Positions 42,534-51,876 are shown, numbered from the stretch's first letter. The stretch is DNA of 64,000 bases from Gordonia sediminis (GCA_004193205.1 RZUM01000003.1:62001-126000), one strand, 5' to 3'. The notes: generated from the letters alone by a model not told the origin. Numbers and translations: made by a program.

Positions 42534-43415
42534 TCAGCCGGTGCCGAAGGAACCCGGTCCGCGACGCTTGAGGTAACGCTCGAACTCGGCGGCGAGCGCG
42601 TCACCGTCGATCTTCGCCATCACCTCGTCGGTGTCCATCTCGGCGTCACCACGCTCCTCGAGGCCGCGGACGTACTCGGCGATCTCCTCGTCGTCCTCGG
42701 TCATCTCGGTGACCGCGCGCTCCCATTCCTCGGCCTGCTCGGGCAGGGTGCCGAGCGGCACCTCGATGTCGAGCACCTCCTCGACCCGGTTGAGCAGCGC
42801 GACCGTCGCCTTCGGGTTGGGCGGGGTCGACACGTAGTGGGGGACCGCAGCCCAGAACGACACCGCGGGCAGACCGGCCTGCACGAACAGATCCTGCAGC
42901 ACCCCGGTGATCCCGGTCGGACCCTCGTAGCGGCTCTCCGCGAGGTGGAAACGCTCCGCCGATTCGCTGCTGTAGGCGGTGCCGGTCACCGGCACCGGAC
43001 GGGTGTGCGGGGTGTCGGCGAGCAGCGCTCCGAGCATCACGGTCGTCTCGACGTCGAGTTCTTTCGCGAGATCCACGATCTCCGCGCAGAACGCCCGCCA
43101 GCGCATGTTCGGTTCGATCCCGCGGACGAGTACGATGTCCCGGTCTGCACCAGCAGGGCTGCAGTACGAGATGGACGTCGTCGGCCACTCGATGCGCCGG
43201 GTGACACCGTCGACCTGCTTGACGGTGGGCCGATTCACCTGGAAGTCGTAGTAGTCGTCGGAATCGATGTCGGCGAGGGGAACCGCGTCCCACGTCAGCG
43301 CGAGATGCTCGACGGCGCTGCTCGCGGCATCGCCCGCGTCGTTCCATCCTTCGAATGCGGCCAACAGGATGGGCCTGCGGAGCCGGGGAAGGTTCGACCT
43401 CTGCTCAGCGTTCAC
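42534..43415 (-). CDS. PAC2-family protein (Rv2125-like)
   Basis: A 293-residue member of the PAC2 family, related to eukaryotic proteasome-assembly chaperone 2 and archaeal homologues. Segments are PILLAAFEGWNDAGDAASSAVEHL, YYDFQVNRPTVKQVDG, VLVRGIEPNMRWRAF, MLGALLADTPHTRPVPVTGTA, and GPTGITGVLQDLFVQAGLPAVSFWAAVPHYV. The C-terminus is acidic and helical. The gene is conserved near metH and the mpa region; a proteasome role in actinobacteria has not been shown to my knowledge. Confidence 0.88.
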   Translation of the reverse strand: MNAEQRSNLPRLRRPILLAAFEGWNDAGDAASSAVEHLALTWDAVPLADIDSDDYYDFQVNRPTVKQVDGVTRRIEWPTTSISYCSPAGADRDIVLVRGIEPNMRWRAFCAEIVDLAKELDVETTVMLGALLADTPHTRPVPVTGTAYSSESAERFHLAESRYEGPTGITGVLQDLFVQAGLPAVSFWAAVPHYVSTPPNPKATVALLNRVEEVLDIEVPLGTLPEQAEEWERAVTEMTEDDEEIAEYVRGLEERGDAEMDTDEVMAKIDGDALAAEFERYLKRRGPGSFGTG

Positions 43416-43453
43416 TGAACCAGCCTACGACCGAACCCCAAGAGAGGGCGAAC

Positions 43454-43459
43454 TACGCT
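43454..43459 (+). promoter_or_regulatory. -10-like box of metH
   Basis: TACGCT, 7 nt before the ATG at 43467. Only 51 bp separate metH from the divergent PAC2 gene, so there is no room for a cobalamin riboswitch. Confidence 0.45.
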
Positions 43460-43466
43460 GTCAACC

Positions 43467-46400
43467 ATGTCCAACCCGATAACCCGTCCGATTGACTACG
43501 ACACGACATTCCTTCAGGCGATGTCGCGTCGTGTGCTGATCGGTGACGGGGCGATGGGCACGATGCTGCAGGCCGCTGACCTGACTCTCGACGACTTCGC
43601 GGGCCTCGAGGGTTGCAACGAGATCCTCAACGCCACGCGCCCCGACGTGCTCGCCGACATCCACCGGTCCTACTTCGAGGCCGGCGCCGACGCGGTCGAG
43701 ACCAACACGTTCGGCTGTAACCTTTCCAACCTCGGCGACTACGACATCGCCGATCGCATCCGCGAGCTCTCCTACAAGGGGACCGGGATCGCCCGCGGGG
43801 TCGCCGACGAGATGGGACCGTCGGCTGACGGCACGCCGCGCTACGTTTTGGGCTCGATCGGTCCCGGCACCAAACTGCCGAGCCTCGGTCACACGACGTT
43901 CGCGGTGATCCGCGACGCCTACTTCGAGTGCGTCGCCGGCATGCTCGATGGCGGCGCCGACGCCATCCTCATCGAGACGAGCCAAGACCTGCTGCAGGTG
44001 AAGGCCGCGGTGATCGCGGCCCGACGCGCCATGTCGGATCTGGGCCGCAACATCCCGATCATCACCCACGTGACGGTGGAGACCACCGGCACTATGCTGC
44101 TCGGCTCCGAGATCGGCGCGGCGCTGGCGGCGATCGAGCCGCTCGGCGTCGACATGATCGGCCTCAACTGCGCGACCGGCCCGGCCGAGATGAGCGAACA
44201 TCTGCGCTATCTGTCGCGCCACGCGCGCATCCCGGTGTCGGTGATGCCCAACGCGGGTCTGCCGGTGCTCGGGCCCAACGGCGCGCAGTATCCGCTGCGT
44301 CCCGACGAACTGGCCACCGCGATGGGCGATTTTGTCGCCGACTTCGGTCTGGCGATGGTGGGTGGGTGCTGTGGCACGACACCCGAACACATCCGGCAGG
44401 TCGCCGAACGCGTCGCCGACATCACCCCGGCCACGCGCCACCCCGAACACGTCCCGGAGACGTCGTCGCTCTACACCGCGGTGCCGTTCGATCAGGACGC
44501 CAGCTTCCTGGTGATCGGCGAACGGACGAACTCCAACGGCTCCAAGGCGTTCCGTGAGGCGATGCTCGCCGAGGACTATCAGCGCTGCCTCGACATCGCC
44601 AAGGACCAGACCCGCGACGGTGCGCACATGCTCGACCTCAACATCGACTACGTCGGTCGCGACGGCGCCACCGACATGACCGCGCTCGCGAGCCGGTTCG
44701 CGACGTCGTCGACGTTGCCGATCATGCTGGACTCGACCGAACCCGACGTCATCCGTGCGGGTCTGGAGTCGCTGGGTGGGCGGTGCGCGGTCAACTCGGT
44801 GAACTACGAGGACGGCGACGGACCGGACTCGCGGTTCACGCGCATCATGTCGCACGTCGTCGAGCACGGTGCCGCCGTGGTGGCGCTGACCATCGACGAG
44901 GAGGGGCAGGCGCGCACCGCGGACTGGAAGGTGCAGGTCGCAGAGCGGCTGATCGACGACATCACCGGTCGATGGGGTCTCGCCGAGGAAGACATCATCA
45001 TCGACACGCTGACCTTCCCGATCTCGACGGGTCAGGAGGAGGTGCGCCGCGACGGCATCGAGACGATCGAGGCGATCCGACGGCTGCACGAGAGCCATCC
45101 CGACGTCCACTTCACGCTCGGCATCTCCAACATCTCCTTCGGTCTGAACCCCGCAGCCCGTCAGGTGCTGAACTCGGTGTTCCTGCACGAATGTGTCCGG
45201 GCCGGGCTCGACACCGCGATCGTGCACGCGTCGAAGATCCTGCCGATGTCTCGCATCCCCGACGAGCAGCGCAAGGTCGCGCTGGATCTGGTCTACGACC
45301 GCCGCTCCCCGGGATATGACCCGCTGCAGAAGCTGATGGAGCTGTTCGAAGGGGTCTCGGCGGCGTCGGCACGCGAGTCGCGCGCCGCCGAGCTGATGAG
45401 GCTGCCGCTGTTCGAACGACTCGAACGGCGCATCGTCGACGGTGAGCGCAACGGCCTCACCGACGACCTCGACGAGGCGATGACGACGACCCCACCGCTG
45501 GCCATCATCAACGACACACTGCTGTCGGGGATGAAGACCGTCGGCGAACTGTTCGGCTCGGGACAGATGCAGCTGCCGTTCGTCCTGCAGTCCGCCGAGG
45601 TCATGAAAACCGCTGTCGCACACCTGGAACCGCACATGGAGTCCACCGGCGAGGACGGCAAGGGGCGCATCGTGCTGGCGACGGTCAAGGGCGATGTGCA
45701 CGATATCGGCAAGAATCTCGTGGACATCATCCTGTCCAACAACGGCTATGAGGTCGTGAACATCGGGATCAAGCAGCCGATCAACACCATCCTCGAGGTG
45801 GCCGCGGACAAGAAGGCCGACGTGATCGGTATGTCCGGTCTGCTGGTGAAGTCGACGGTGGTCATGAAGGAGAACCTCGAGGAGATCAACTCCCGCGGGG
45901 CGGCCGCCGAGTATCCGGTGCTGCTCGGCGGTGCGGCGTTGACCCGCAGCTACGTCGAGAACGATCTCGCCGAGATCTATCACGGCGACGTGCATTACGC
46001 GCGCGACGCGTTCGAGGGTCTGCGGCTCATGGACGACATCATGGCGACCAAGCGCGGTGAGGGACCCGACCCGAACAGCCCCGAGGCGCTCGCCGCGAAG
46101 GAGAAGGCCGACGAACGCAAGGCGCGTCACGAACGCTCCAAGCGGATCGCGGAGAAGCGCAAGGCGGCCGAGGTGCCCGTCGAGGTACCGGCCCGATCGG
46201 ATGTCGCCACCGACAACGAGATCCCGACTCCGCCGTTCTGGGGCACCCGCATCATCAAGGGTGTGCCGGTCACGGACTACCTGCAGTTGCTCGACGAACG
46301 CGCCCTGTTCCTCGGGCAGTGGGGACTGCGCGGCGCCCGCGGGGGAGACGGACCCTCGTACGAGGATCTCGTCGAGTCCGAGGGCCGGCCGAGGTTGCGG

Positions 46401-47051
46401 CACTGGATCGATCGGCTGTCGACCGAAGGCATCCTGCAGCACGCCGCGGTGGTCTACGGATACTTCCCGGCAGTCAGCGACGGCGACACCGTGCACGTAC
46501 TCGCCGAGCCGCGTCCGGACGCCGAGGTGCGGCACAGCTTCACGTTCCCGCGTCAGCAGCGGCCTCGATTCCTGTGTGTGGCCGACTTCATCCGGTCCCG
46601 TGAGGACTGCCTCAAGAGCGGACAGGTCGACGTCCTGCCGTTCCAGCTGGTGACGATGGGGCAGCCGATCGCGGATTTCGCGAACAAGCTGTTCGCCGAC
46701 GACGCCTACCGCGACTATCTCGAGGTGCACGGTATCGGCGTGCAACTCACCGAGGCGCTCGCCGAGTACTGGCATCAGCGGGTGCGCGGTGAGCTCACCG
46801 TCGAGGGGCGGTCGCTGGCCGGTGAGGACCCCGACGATGCGCAGGGTTTCTTCGACCTCGAGTACCGCGGCGCCCGCTTCTCGTTCGGCTACGGCGCCTG
46901 CCCGGACCTCGACGACCGCGCCAAGATGGTCGAGTTGCTCGCGCCGGAGCGCATCGGTGTGCGGCTGTCGGAGGAACTGCAGCTGCACCCCGAGCAGTCC
47001 ACAGACGCGTTCGTCTTGCATCACCCAGAGGCGAAGTACTTCAACACGTAG
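43467..47051 (+). CDS. metH: Cobalamin-dependent methionine synthase
   Basis: A 1194-residue four-module enzyme that transfers methyl from methyltetrahydrofolate through cobalamin to homocysteine. The homocysteine domain (about 20-330) has zinc cysteines in GLNCATGP (about 234) and GGCCGTTPEH (about 300-301). The folate domain (about 345-610) has GERTNSNGSKAF. The cobalamin domain has GDVHDIGKNLVDIIL with the axial His near 746. The activation domain runs from about 890 to 1194 with RLSEELQLHPEQSTDAFVLHHPEAKYF at the end. All modules are present. Position equals Rv2124c. Confidence 0.97.
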   Translation: MSNPITRPIDYDTTFLQAMSRRVLIGDGAMGTMLQAADLTLDDFAGLEGCNEILNATRPDVLADIHRSYFEAGADAVETNTFGCNLSNLGDYDIADRIRELSYKGTGIARGVADEMGPSADGTPRYVLGSIGPGTKLPSLGHTTFAVIRDAYFECVAGMLDGGADAILIETSQDLLQVKAAVIAARRAMSDLGRNIPIITHVTVETTGTMLLGSEIGAALAAIEPLGVDMIGLNCATGPAEMSEHLRYLSRHARIPVSVMPNAGLPVLGPNGAQYPLRPDELATAMGDFVADFGLAMVGGCCGTTPEHIRQVAERVADITPATRHPEHVPETSSLYTAVPFDQDASFLVIGERTNSNGSKAFREAMLAEDYQRCLDIAKDQTRDGAHMLDLNIDYVGRDGATDMTALASRFATSSTLPIMLDSTEPDVIRAGLESLGGRCAVNSVNYEDGDGPDSRFTRIMSHVVEHGAAVVALTIDEEGQARTADWKVQVAERLIDDITGRWGLAEEDIIIDTLTFPISTGQEEVRRDGIETIEAIRRLHESHPDVHFTLGISNISFGLNPAARQVLNSVFLHECVRAGLDTAIVHASKILPMSRIPDEQRKVALDLVYDRRSPGYDPLQKLMELFEGVSAASARESRAAELMRLPLFERLERRIVDGERNGLTDDLDEAMTTTPPLAIINDTLLSGMKTVGELFGSGQMQLPFVLQSAEVMKTAVAHLEPHMESTGEDGKGRIVLATVKGDVHDIGKNLVDIILSNNGYEVVNIGIKQPINTILEVAADKKADVIGMSGLLVKSTVVMKENLEEINSRGAAAEYPVLLGGAALTRSYVENDLAEIYHGDVHYARDAFEGLRLMDDIMATKRGEGPDPNSPEALAAKEKADERKARHERSKRIAEKRKAAEVPVEVPARSDVATDNEIPTPPFWGTRIIKGVPVTDYLQLLDERALFLGQWGLRGARGGDGPSYEDLVESEGRPRLRHWIDRLSTEGILQHAAVVYGYFPAVSDGDTVHVLAEPRPDAEVRHSFTFPRQQRPRFLCVADFIRSREDCLKSGQVDVLPFQLVTMGQPIADFANKLFADDAYRDYLEVHGIGVQLTEALAEYWHQRVRGELTVEGRSLAGEDPDDAQGFFDLEYRGARFSFGYGACPDLDDRAKMVELLAPERIGVRLSEELQLHPEQSTDAFVLHHPEAKYFNT

Positions 47052-47093
47052 CGCGACACCGCCCTTCGTGGCTCGTCGCTGCGCTCCTCGCAC

Positions 47094-47318
47094 CTCAGGG
47101 TTCGGGTGGGGTCGCTTGCGGTCCTCGCACCTCAGAGCGGTTTGAAAACCCGATCCCTGAGGAGCCCGCGAGGAACGAGCGAGCGTCACGAAGGGCTCGT
47201 ACAGCAGCGACCCTTCGTGACGACCCTCCGCTGGCGCTCCGGGTCTCCTCAGGGATCAGTTTTCAAACACGCTCTCAGCTCAGGGTTCGGTGGGGTCGCT
47301 TGCGACCTCGCACCTCCA
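47094..47318. repeat. Inverted-repeat element copy 2 with flanking ~42-bp direct repeats
   Basis: The core at 47134-47275 is a second copy of the element at 34599-34741, with the same arms ending aaacacgctct and the same inner tcacgaaggg dyad. The left arm is slightly shorter at its tip. It is flanked by two copies of a ~42-bp sequence starting ctcagggttcgg (47094-47134 and 47279-47318), rich in gtcgcttgcg and cctcgcacctc. It lies 83 bp after the metH stop and fills the intergenic space up to the marR promoter. Confidence 0.85.
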
Positions 47319-47348
47319 GGGATCAGAGGAACGCTGGACACGAATTAG

Positions 47349-47362
47349 TTGTAGTTCTACAA
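47349..47362. promoter_or_regulatory. MarR operator overlapping the marR -10 box
   Basis: A perfect dyad ttgtag-tt-ctacaa overlaps a TACAAT -10-like box (47358-47363) that ends 6 nt before the marR ATG. Autorepression of the marR-MFS operon is likely. Confidence 0.7.
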
Positions 47363-47369
47363 TCGTTGT

Positions 47370-47825
47370 ATGTCCACAACTGACTCCCACCGAGCGGCGA
47401 CCACCGCACCCACGGGCACCGAACTGTGGTTCGCGATGAACAGTCTGGTGCGCGATCACGCCGGGGAGTCCCGCACTCGCATCGAGGCGCACATCGATCT
47501 GCCGTTCAGCCGCTTCCGCGCGCTGCGCCGCATCGCGGTGCGCGACCTGACGCAGACCGACCTCGCCCGACGACTCGGCATCGACGCCCCGGCGACCAGC
47601 GTCATCGTCAACGACCTCGTCGACCGCGGACTCGTCGCGCGCGAGCCGCATCCCACCGATCGGCGGTTCAAAATCGTCACGGTCACCGAGCAGGGGAGAC
47701 GGATCGTCGACGGTGTCGTCGCCGACCCGACCGTCGCACCCGACATGTTCGCCGCCCTCGACGACGACCAGCGACGAGACCTCGGGTCGTTGCTCGATGT
47801 GCTGCGGCAGGCCGCCGAATCATGA
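47370..47825 (+). CDS. MarR-family regulator
   Basis: A 151-residue winged-helix repressor: RFRALRRIAVRDLTQTDLARRLGIDAPATSVIVNDLVDRGLVAREPHPTDRRFKIVTVTEQGRRIVD covers the recognition helix and wing. ATG 47370 lies 6 nt after its -10-like box, implying a leaderless message. The stop overlaps the transporter start (ATGA). It probably represses its own operon and is released by a transported drug-like ligand. Confidence 0.92.
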   Translation: MSTTDSHRAATTAPTGTELWFAMNSLVRDHAGESRTRIEAHIDLPFSRFRALRRIAVRDLTQTDLARRLGIDAPATSVIVNDLVDRGLVAREPHPTDRRFKIVTVTEQGRRIVDGVVADPTVAPDMFAALDDDQRRDLGSLLDVLRQAAES

Positions 47826-49285
47826 ACTCTCCCATCATGGCCGGCCCGGTGGCCGACATCTCCGAACTCGGCACGCGTCGTCGGATGGCGATCCTCGCGA
47901 CGTGTTGTCTGAGCCTGTTCATCGTCGGCATCGACACCTCCGGCGTGAACGTGGCACTGCCCGCGATCGGCTCCGGGCTCGGCGCGTCGGCGTCGCAGCT
48001 GCAGTGGGTGATCGACGCTTACACCCTCGTCCTGGCCAGCCTGCTGATGCTCGGCGGGTCGCTGGGCGACCGGCTGGGTCGCAAACGCGTGTTCCAGGTC
48101 GGGCTCACGTTGTTCGGTCTGGCCTCGATCCTGTGCTCGCTGGCAGTGTCGCCGGAGATGCTCATCGGCGCCCGCATGGTGCAGGCGGTGGGCGGCGCGA
48201 TGTTGAACCCGGTCGCGATGTCGATCATCACCAACACGTTCACCGAGCCGAAGGAACGGGCCCGTGCGATCGGCATGTGGGGGACCGCCATCGGTGTGAG
48301 CATGGGGCTCGGTCCGCTCGTGGGCGGCGCACTGGTGGATGGCATCGGTTGGGAGGCGATCTTCTGGCTCAACGTCCCTGTGTGTCTCACCGCGATCGTC
48401 GCGACGGCGATCCTCGTTCCGGAGTCGAAGGCGCCCCACCCGCGGCGACCGGATCCGGCCGGTCAGTTGCTGATCCTCGTGTTCCTCGCCACGCTCACCT
48501 ACGGCATCATCGAGGGCCGTTCGCTCGGCTGGACATCGGGCGCGGTCACGGGCGCGTTCGCGATCAGCGCGGTTGCCCTGATCGCCTTCCTCGTCGTCGA
48601 ATCCCGCCGGCGTGAACCCCTTCTGGACCTCCGCTTCTTCCGCAGCGTCCCGTTCGACAGCGCGGTGATCGGTGCCATCCTGGCCTTCAGCGCGATGGGC
48701 GGGTTCCTGTTTCTCAACACCCTCTACCTCCAGCAGGCCCGCGGGCTGAGTCCGCTGCAGGCGGGGTTGATGACGCTGCCGATGGCGGTGGCCAACGCGG
48801 TGTTCTCGCCCCTGTCGGGACGCCTGGTCGGCGATCGCGGCGCCCGTCTCCCGATGGTCGGAGCGGGGATCATGGTCCTGATCGCCGGGGTGATGCTCAC
48901 GCAGACCGACCTCGGGACCAGCATGTTCTACCTCGGCGTCGCCTACCTGTTCCTCGGGATCGGGCTGGGCCTGGTCAACGCCCCGATCACCAACGCCGCC
49001 GTGTCGGGGATGCCGCGGACGCAGGCCGGTGTGGCGTCTGCCATCGCCTCGACCAGCCGTCAAGTCGGTATCTCGCTCGGCGTGGCGGTGTTCGGTGCGG
49101 TTGCGTTCGCCGGGCTCGACGGCCCGGTCGGCGAGGGACTGGCCACCGCCGCGCAGCCGGCATGGATCCTGATGGCGCTCTGCGGCGCCGGGATCGTCGT
49201 GGTCGGGCTCCTGTCGACCGGACGGTGGGCGGCAGCCACGGCCGAGCGCACCCGCGAACGGATCATGGCGTCGATGCAGCCGTGA
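47822..49285 (+). CDS. DHA2-type MFS multidrug efflux transporter
   Basis: A 487-residue transporter with 14 predicted helices, as in EmrB/QacA. The N-terminus FIVGIDTSGVNVALPAIGSGLGASASQLQWVIDAYTLVLASLLMLGGSLGDRLGRKRVF includes motif D and motif A, followed by LIGARMVQAVGGAMLNPVAMSII and a GPLVGGALVDGIGWEAIFWLNVP motif C. It is coupled to the marR gene, which makes inducible efflux likely. Confidence 0.92.
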   Translation: MNSPIMAGPVADISELGTRRRMAILATCCLSLFIVGIDTSGVNVALPAIGSGLGASASQLQWVIDAYTLVLASLLMLGGSLGDRLGRKRVFQVGLTLFGLASILCSLAVSPEMLIGARMVQAVGGAMLNPVAMSIITNTFTEPKERARAIGMWGTAIGVSMGLGPLVGGALVDGIGWEAIFWLNVPVCLTAIVATAILVPESKAPHPRRPDPAGQLLILVFLATLTYGIIEGRSLGWTSGAVTGAFAISAVALIAFLVVESRRREPLLDLRFFRSVPFDSAVIGAILAFSAMGGFLFLNTLYLQQARGLSPLQAGLMTLPMAVANAVFSPLSGRLVGDRGARLPMVGAGIMVLIAGVMLTQTDLGTSMFYLGVAYLFLGIGLGLVNAPITNAAVSGMPRTQAGVASAIASTSRQVGISLGVAVFGAVAFAGLDGPVGEGLATAAQPAWILMALCGAGIVVVGLLSTGRWAAATAERTRERIMASMQP

Positions 49286-49338
49286 ACCTCCCAGGGTGGT
49301 GACACCGGGCTCACAGCTTCGCCTCGCAAGGTGGAGGA

Positions 49339-50754
49339 ATGACCCTGGCCGACCCTGCCCCCACGGTGTTGCGTTCCCCGCAGCCACCCGACACTGTCGA
49401 CGACGCTAACCCGCGAACGGCGACGCCTCGATGGGTACGACTGCTCGTCCTCGCCGCGATCATCGCGGTCGCGATCTCGGTCCGCATCCCGTTCCTGCAC
49501 ATCGAGACTCTCGACTACCAGGCGTTCCTGAGTCGCTGGTACGACACCCTCGACACCGGCGGATTCGGTGCATTCCGGGAACGTTTCGCCGACTACAACT
49601 ACCCGTATCTCTATCTGATCTGGCTCCTGACTGCGCTCAACATCCCAGCGCTGATCGGGATCAAGGCGATCTCGATCCTGTTCGACCTGGTGCTCGGATT
49701 CTTCGCCTACCGCATCGTCGCGCTGCGCACCAGCCGATTCTGGTTGCGCGCCTTGGCGTTCGGTGTCGTGGTGCTGTTGCCGTCGGTGATCGCCAACAGT
49801 GCGTGGTGGGGGCAGGCCGACGCCGTCTACTCGGCGTTCGTGCTGGGCGGGGTCTACTTCCTGATGCGGGCACAATCGGAATCTTTGCGCGCGAACTCCA
49901 TCTGGGCCTGCGTGATGTTCGGGCTGGCGATCTCGTTCAAACTGCAGGCCGTCTTCGTGCTGCCGGTGCTGGCGTGGCTACTGATGCGGCGTCGGCTTCC
50001 GTGGTACTCGCTGTTCGCCATCCCGCTCGTATTCCTGCTCCTCGACCTTCCCGCCGTCCTCGCCGGCGCCTCCTGGGACACCGCGCTGTCGGTGTACCTG
50101 GATCAGACCGGCTCCTACAAGCAGCTCACCCTGGGCGCGGCCAACCTCTATCAGCTGATCCCGATCGACGGCGACGCGACGTGGCTGGCCCATCTCGGTA
50201 TCGCCGCGGCGGCCGCGGTCATCGTCGTCTTCCTCGCCTGGTCGGTGTGGCGGAAGCCGGCCGTCACACCGACGTCGATCCTGGTGGTGGCCACCGCATC
50301 CGCGGTCGTCGTGCCGTTCCTGCTGCCCGCGATGCACGACCGGTACTTCTACACCGCCGAGGTGCTCAGTGTCGTGATGGCGTTCTACCTGCCGTTGCGG
50401 TTCGTGCTCATCCCGATCCTCATCCAGGCAGCGGCGATCGGTGTCTACCATTCGTCGCTGACCGGAGACCAGGGGCGGCTGATGGGCGGCCCAGCTGGGG
50501 GAGGACGACCGGGCGGCGGTTTCGGGTCCGGCGGTGGGCCCGGCGGATCGGGCGGCGGACCCGCTTCCGCCGACGGCGGGCACCACGGCCCGCCGGGCGG
50601 GGGTGCCGGCGGAGACGCCGGGAGCTACACCTCCGGCCGCGGCGACAGCGCGCTGACCGTGTACGCCTCGTTCATGGCCGCCGCAGTGCTCGGCGTCTGC
50701 TACACCGTCGCCGATACCGTCCGCCGTTCCCGCTCACAACCACCTACGTCCTGA
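49339..50754 (+). CDS. GT-C-type membrane glycosyltransferase with Gly-rich loop
   Basis: A 471-residue polytopic protein. The first extracytoplasmic loop contains ETLDYQAFLSRWYDTL, and SAWWGQADAVYSAF is the kind of motif seen in polyprenol-phosphate-sugar-dependent mannosyl- or glucosyltransferases. About 10 helices are visible. Between the last two helices (about residues 383-437) is a striking loop of Gly, Pro, Ser and His. It may act on a cell-envelope glycan; the substrate is not predictable. The ATG directly follows GGTGGAGGA, so initiation spacing is unusual. Confidence 0.75.
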   Translation: MTLADPAPTVLRSPQPPDTVDDANPRTATPRWVRLLVLAAIIAVAISVRIPFLHIETLDYQAFLSRWYDTLDTGGFGAFRERFADYNYPYLYLIWLLTALNIPALIGIKAISILFDLVLGFFAYRIVALRTSRFWLRALAFGVVVLLPSVIANSAWWGQADAVYSAFVLGGVYFLMRAQSESLRANSIWACVMFGLAISFKLQAVFVLPVLAWLLMRRRLPWYSLFAIPLVFLLLDLPAVLAGASWDTALSVYLDQTGSYKQLTLGAANLYQLIPIDGDATWLAHLGIAAAAAVIVVFLAWSVWRKPAVTPTSILVVATASAVVVPFLLPAMHDRYFYTAEVLSVVMAFYLPLRFVLIPILIQAAAIGVYHSSLTGDQGRLMGGPAGGGRPGGGFGSGGGPGGSGGGPASADGGHHGPPGGGAGGDAGSYTSGRGDSALTVYASFMAAAVLGVCYTVADTVRRSRSQPPTS

Positions 50755-50845
50755 GCTCAGCCTTACCAATCGGCGCAGATCGGCCTAGCGTGGAGGGTGT
50801 CACCTTTGGATGGCTCAGTGTCGAGTCCCGATGAGGAGGCCCACA

Positions 50846-51778
50846 ATGATGACGCACTCAGAACGCCGCGGAATCGCCGTGGCAATCGACGGCTCACCAG
50901 CGGCGACTGCCGCGGTCGAGTGGGCCGCACACGACGCCGAATTGCACCAGGTGCCGCTGAAGATCGTGCATGTCATACCGTCCGAACCGGTCGCGGAGGG
51001 CTGGTTCTCGGTGCACACGCCCGAAGGGCTGCCGCAGTGGCAAAATGCCGAGGCCGAACGCATCGTCTCCGAAGCCGAGAAATTGGCGGAGGAGAACCTT
51101 GCGCCTGCGCGGGCTCGGCAGATGACCACCGAAACCCTGCATGACGCGATCATCCCCGCGCTGATCGGGCTGTCCAAAGAGGTCGACCTGCTGGTGGTCG
51201 GCTGTCGCGGACACGGCACGGTGGCCGGTGCCCTGCTCGGGTCGGTCAGCGCAGGACTTTCCCACCATTCTCACTGCCCGGTGGCGGTCATCCACGGTGA
51301 GGCCCCGACCGCAGAGCGGGCGCAGGCGCCGGTGGTGGTCGGCGTCGACGGGTCACCCGCGTCGGTGGTGGCCACCGAGATCGCCTTCGACGAGGCTTCT
51401 CGCCGCGGCGTCGGCCTGGTGGCGGTCCACGCGTGGAGCGACATGGGCCTGATGGGCTTCGCCCGCATCGGTTGGGCGCCGATCTCGTTCCGGAACATCC
51501 AGGACGAGGAGGACGAGGTGCTCGCCGAGCGCTTGTCCGGATGGACCGAACAGTATCCGGATGTCGTCGTAACCCGGGTTCTGGTCAGCGACAATCCAGC
51601 GCCACGGCTGCTGGCGCAGGAAGCCCAACTCATCGTCGTCGGCAGTCATGGCCGAGGTGCGGTGCCCAGCACACTGCTCGGTTCGGTCAGTCGAAGGGTC
51701 GTGCACTCCGCCAAGATCCCGGTGATCGTGGCCCGCATGCCGCACAAACACGGACACTGGCCGCACCGACATCGCTGA
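50846..51778 (+). CDS. Universal stress protein, tandem UspA domains (copy 1)
   Basis: A 310-residue protein of two UspA domains (about 8-150 and 158-300). Each ends with an ATP-binding glycine loop: GCRGHGTVAGALLGSVSAGLSHHSHCPVAVIH and GSHGRGAVPSTLLGSVSRRVVHSAKIPVIVAR. ATG 50846 follows GAGGAGG. The next gene is a paralogue of the same layout. The C-terminus is His-rich. In mycobacteria such proteins respond to hypoxia, but no clear DosR box is seen here. Confidence 0.92.
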   Translation: MMTHSERRGIAVAIDGSPAATAAVEWAAHDAELHQVPLKIVHVIPSEPVAEGWFSVHTPEGLPQWQNAEAERIVSEAEKLAEENLAPARARQMTTETLHDAIIPALIGLSKEVDLLVVGCRGHGTVAGALLGSVSAGLSHHSHCPVAVIHGEAPTAERAQAPVVVGVDGSPASVVATEIAFDEASRRGVGLVAVHAWSDMGLMGFARIGWAPISFRNIQDEEDEVLAERLSGWTEQYPDVVVTRVLVSDNPAPRLLAQEAQLIVVGSHGRGAVPSTLLGSVSRRVVHSAKIPVIVARMPHKHGHWPHRHR

Positions 51779-51870
51779 ACGGCACGATCCGCCCGACCCG
51801 GGTCGACCAGCGGTGTCGTCTGGCTGCCCGAATCCGGCCAAAGTGTCCGCGGGGTGCCGACCCGGATTGT

Positions 51871-51876
51871 TAGCGT
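51871..51876 (+). promoter_or_regulatory. -10-like box of the second usp gene
   Basis: TAGCGT, 6 nt before the ATG at 51883. The same hexamer lies upstream of the first usp gene at about 50785. Confidence 0.4.

Noticed and set aside
43416-43466. Cobalamin riboswitch upstream of metH
   Set aside because: Only 51 bp lie between the PAC2 start and metH and the transcript appears leaderless, so there is no space for the aptamer.
43461-47189. A 1242-codon open frame antisense to metH
   Set aside because: It mirrors the metH reading frame with the codon pattern expected of a GC-rich shadow, has no recognisable domain, and metH is fully supported.
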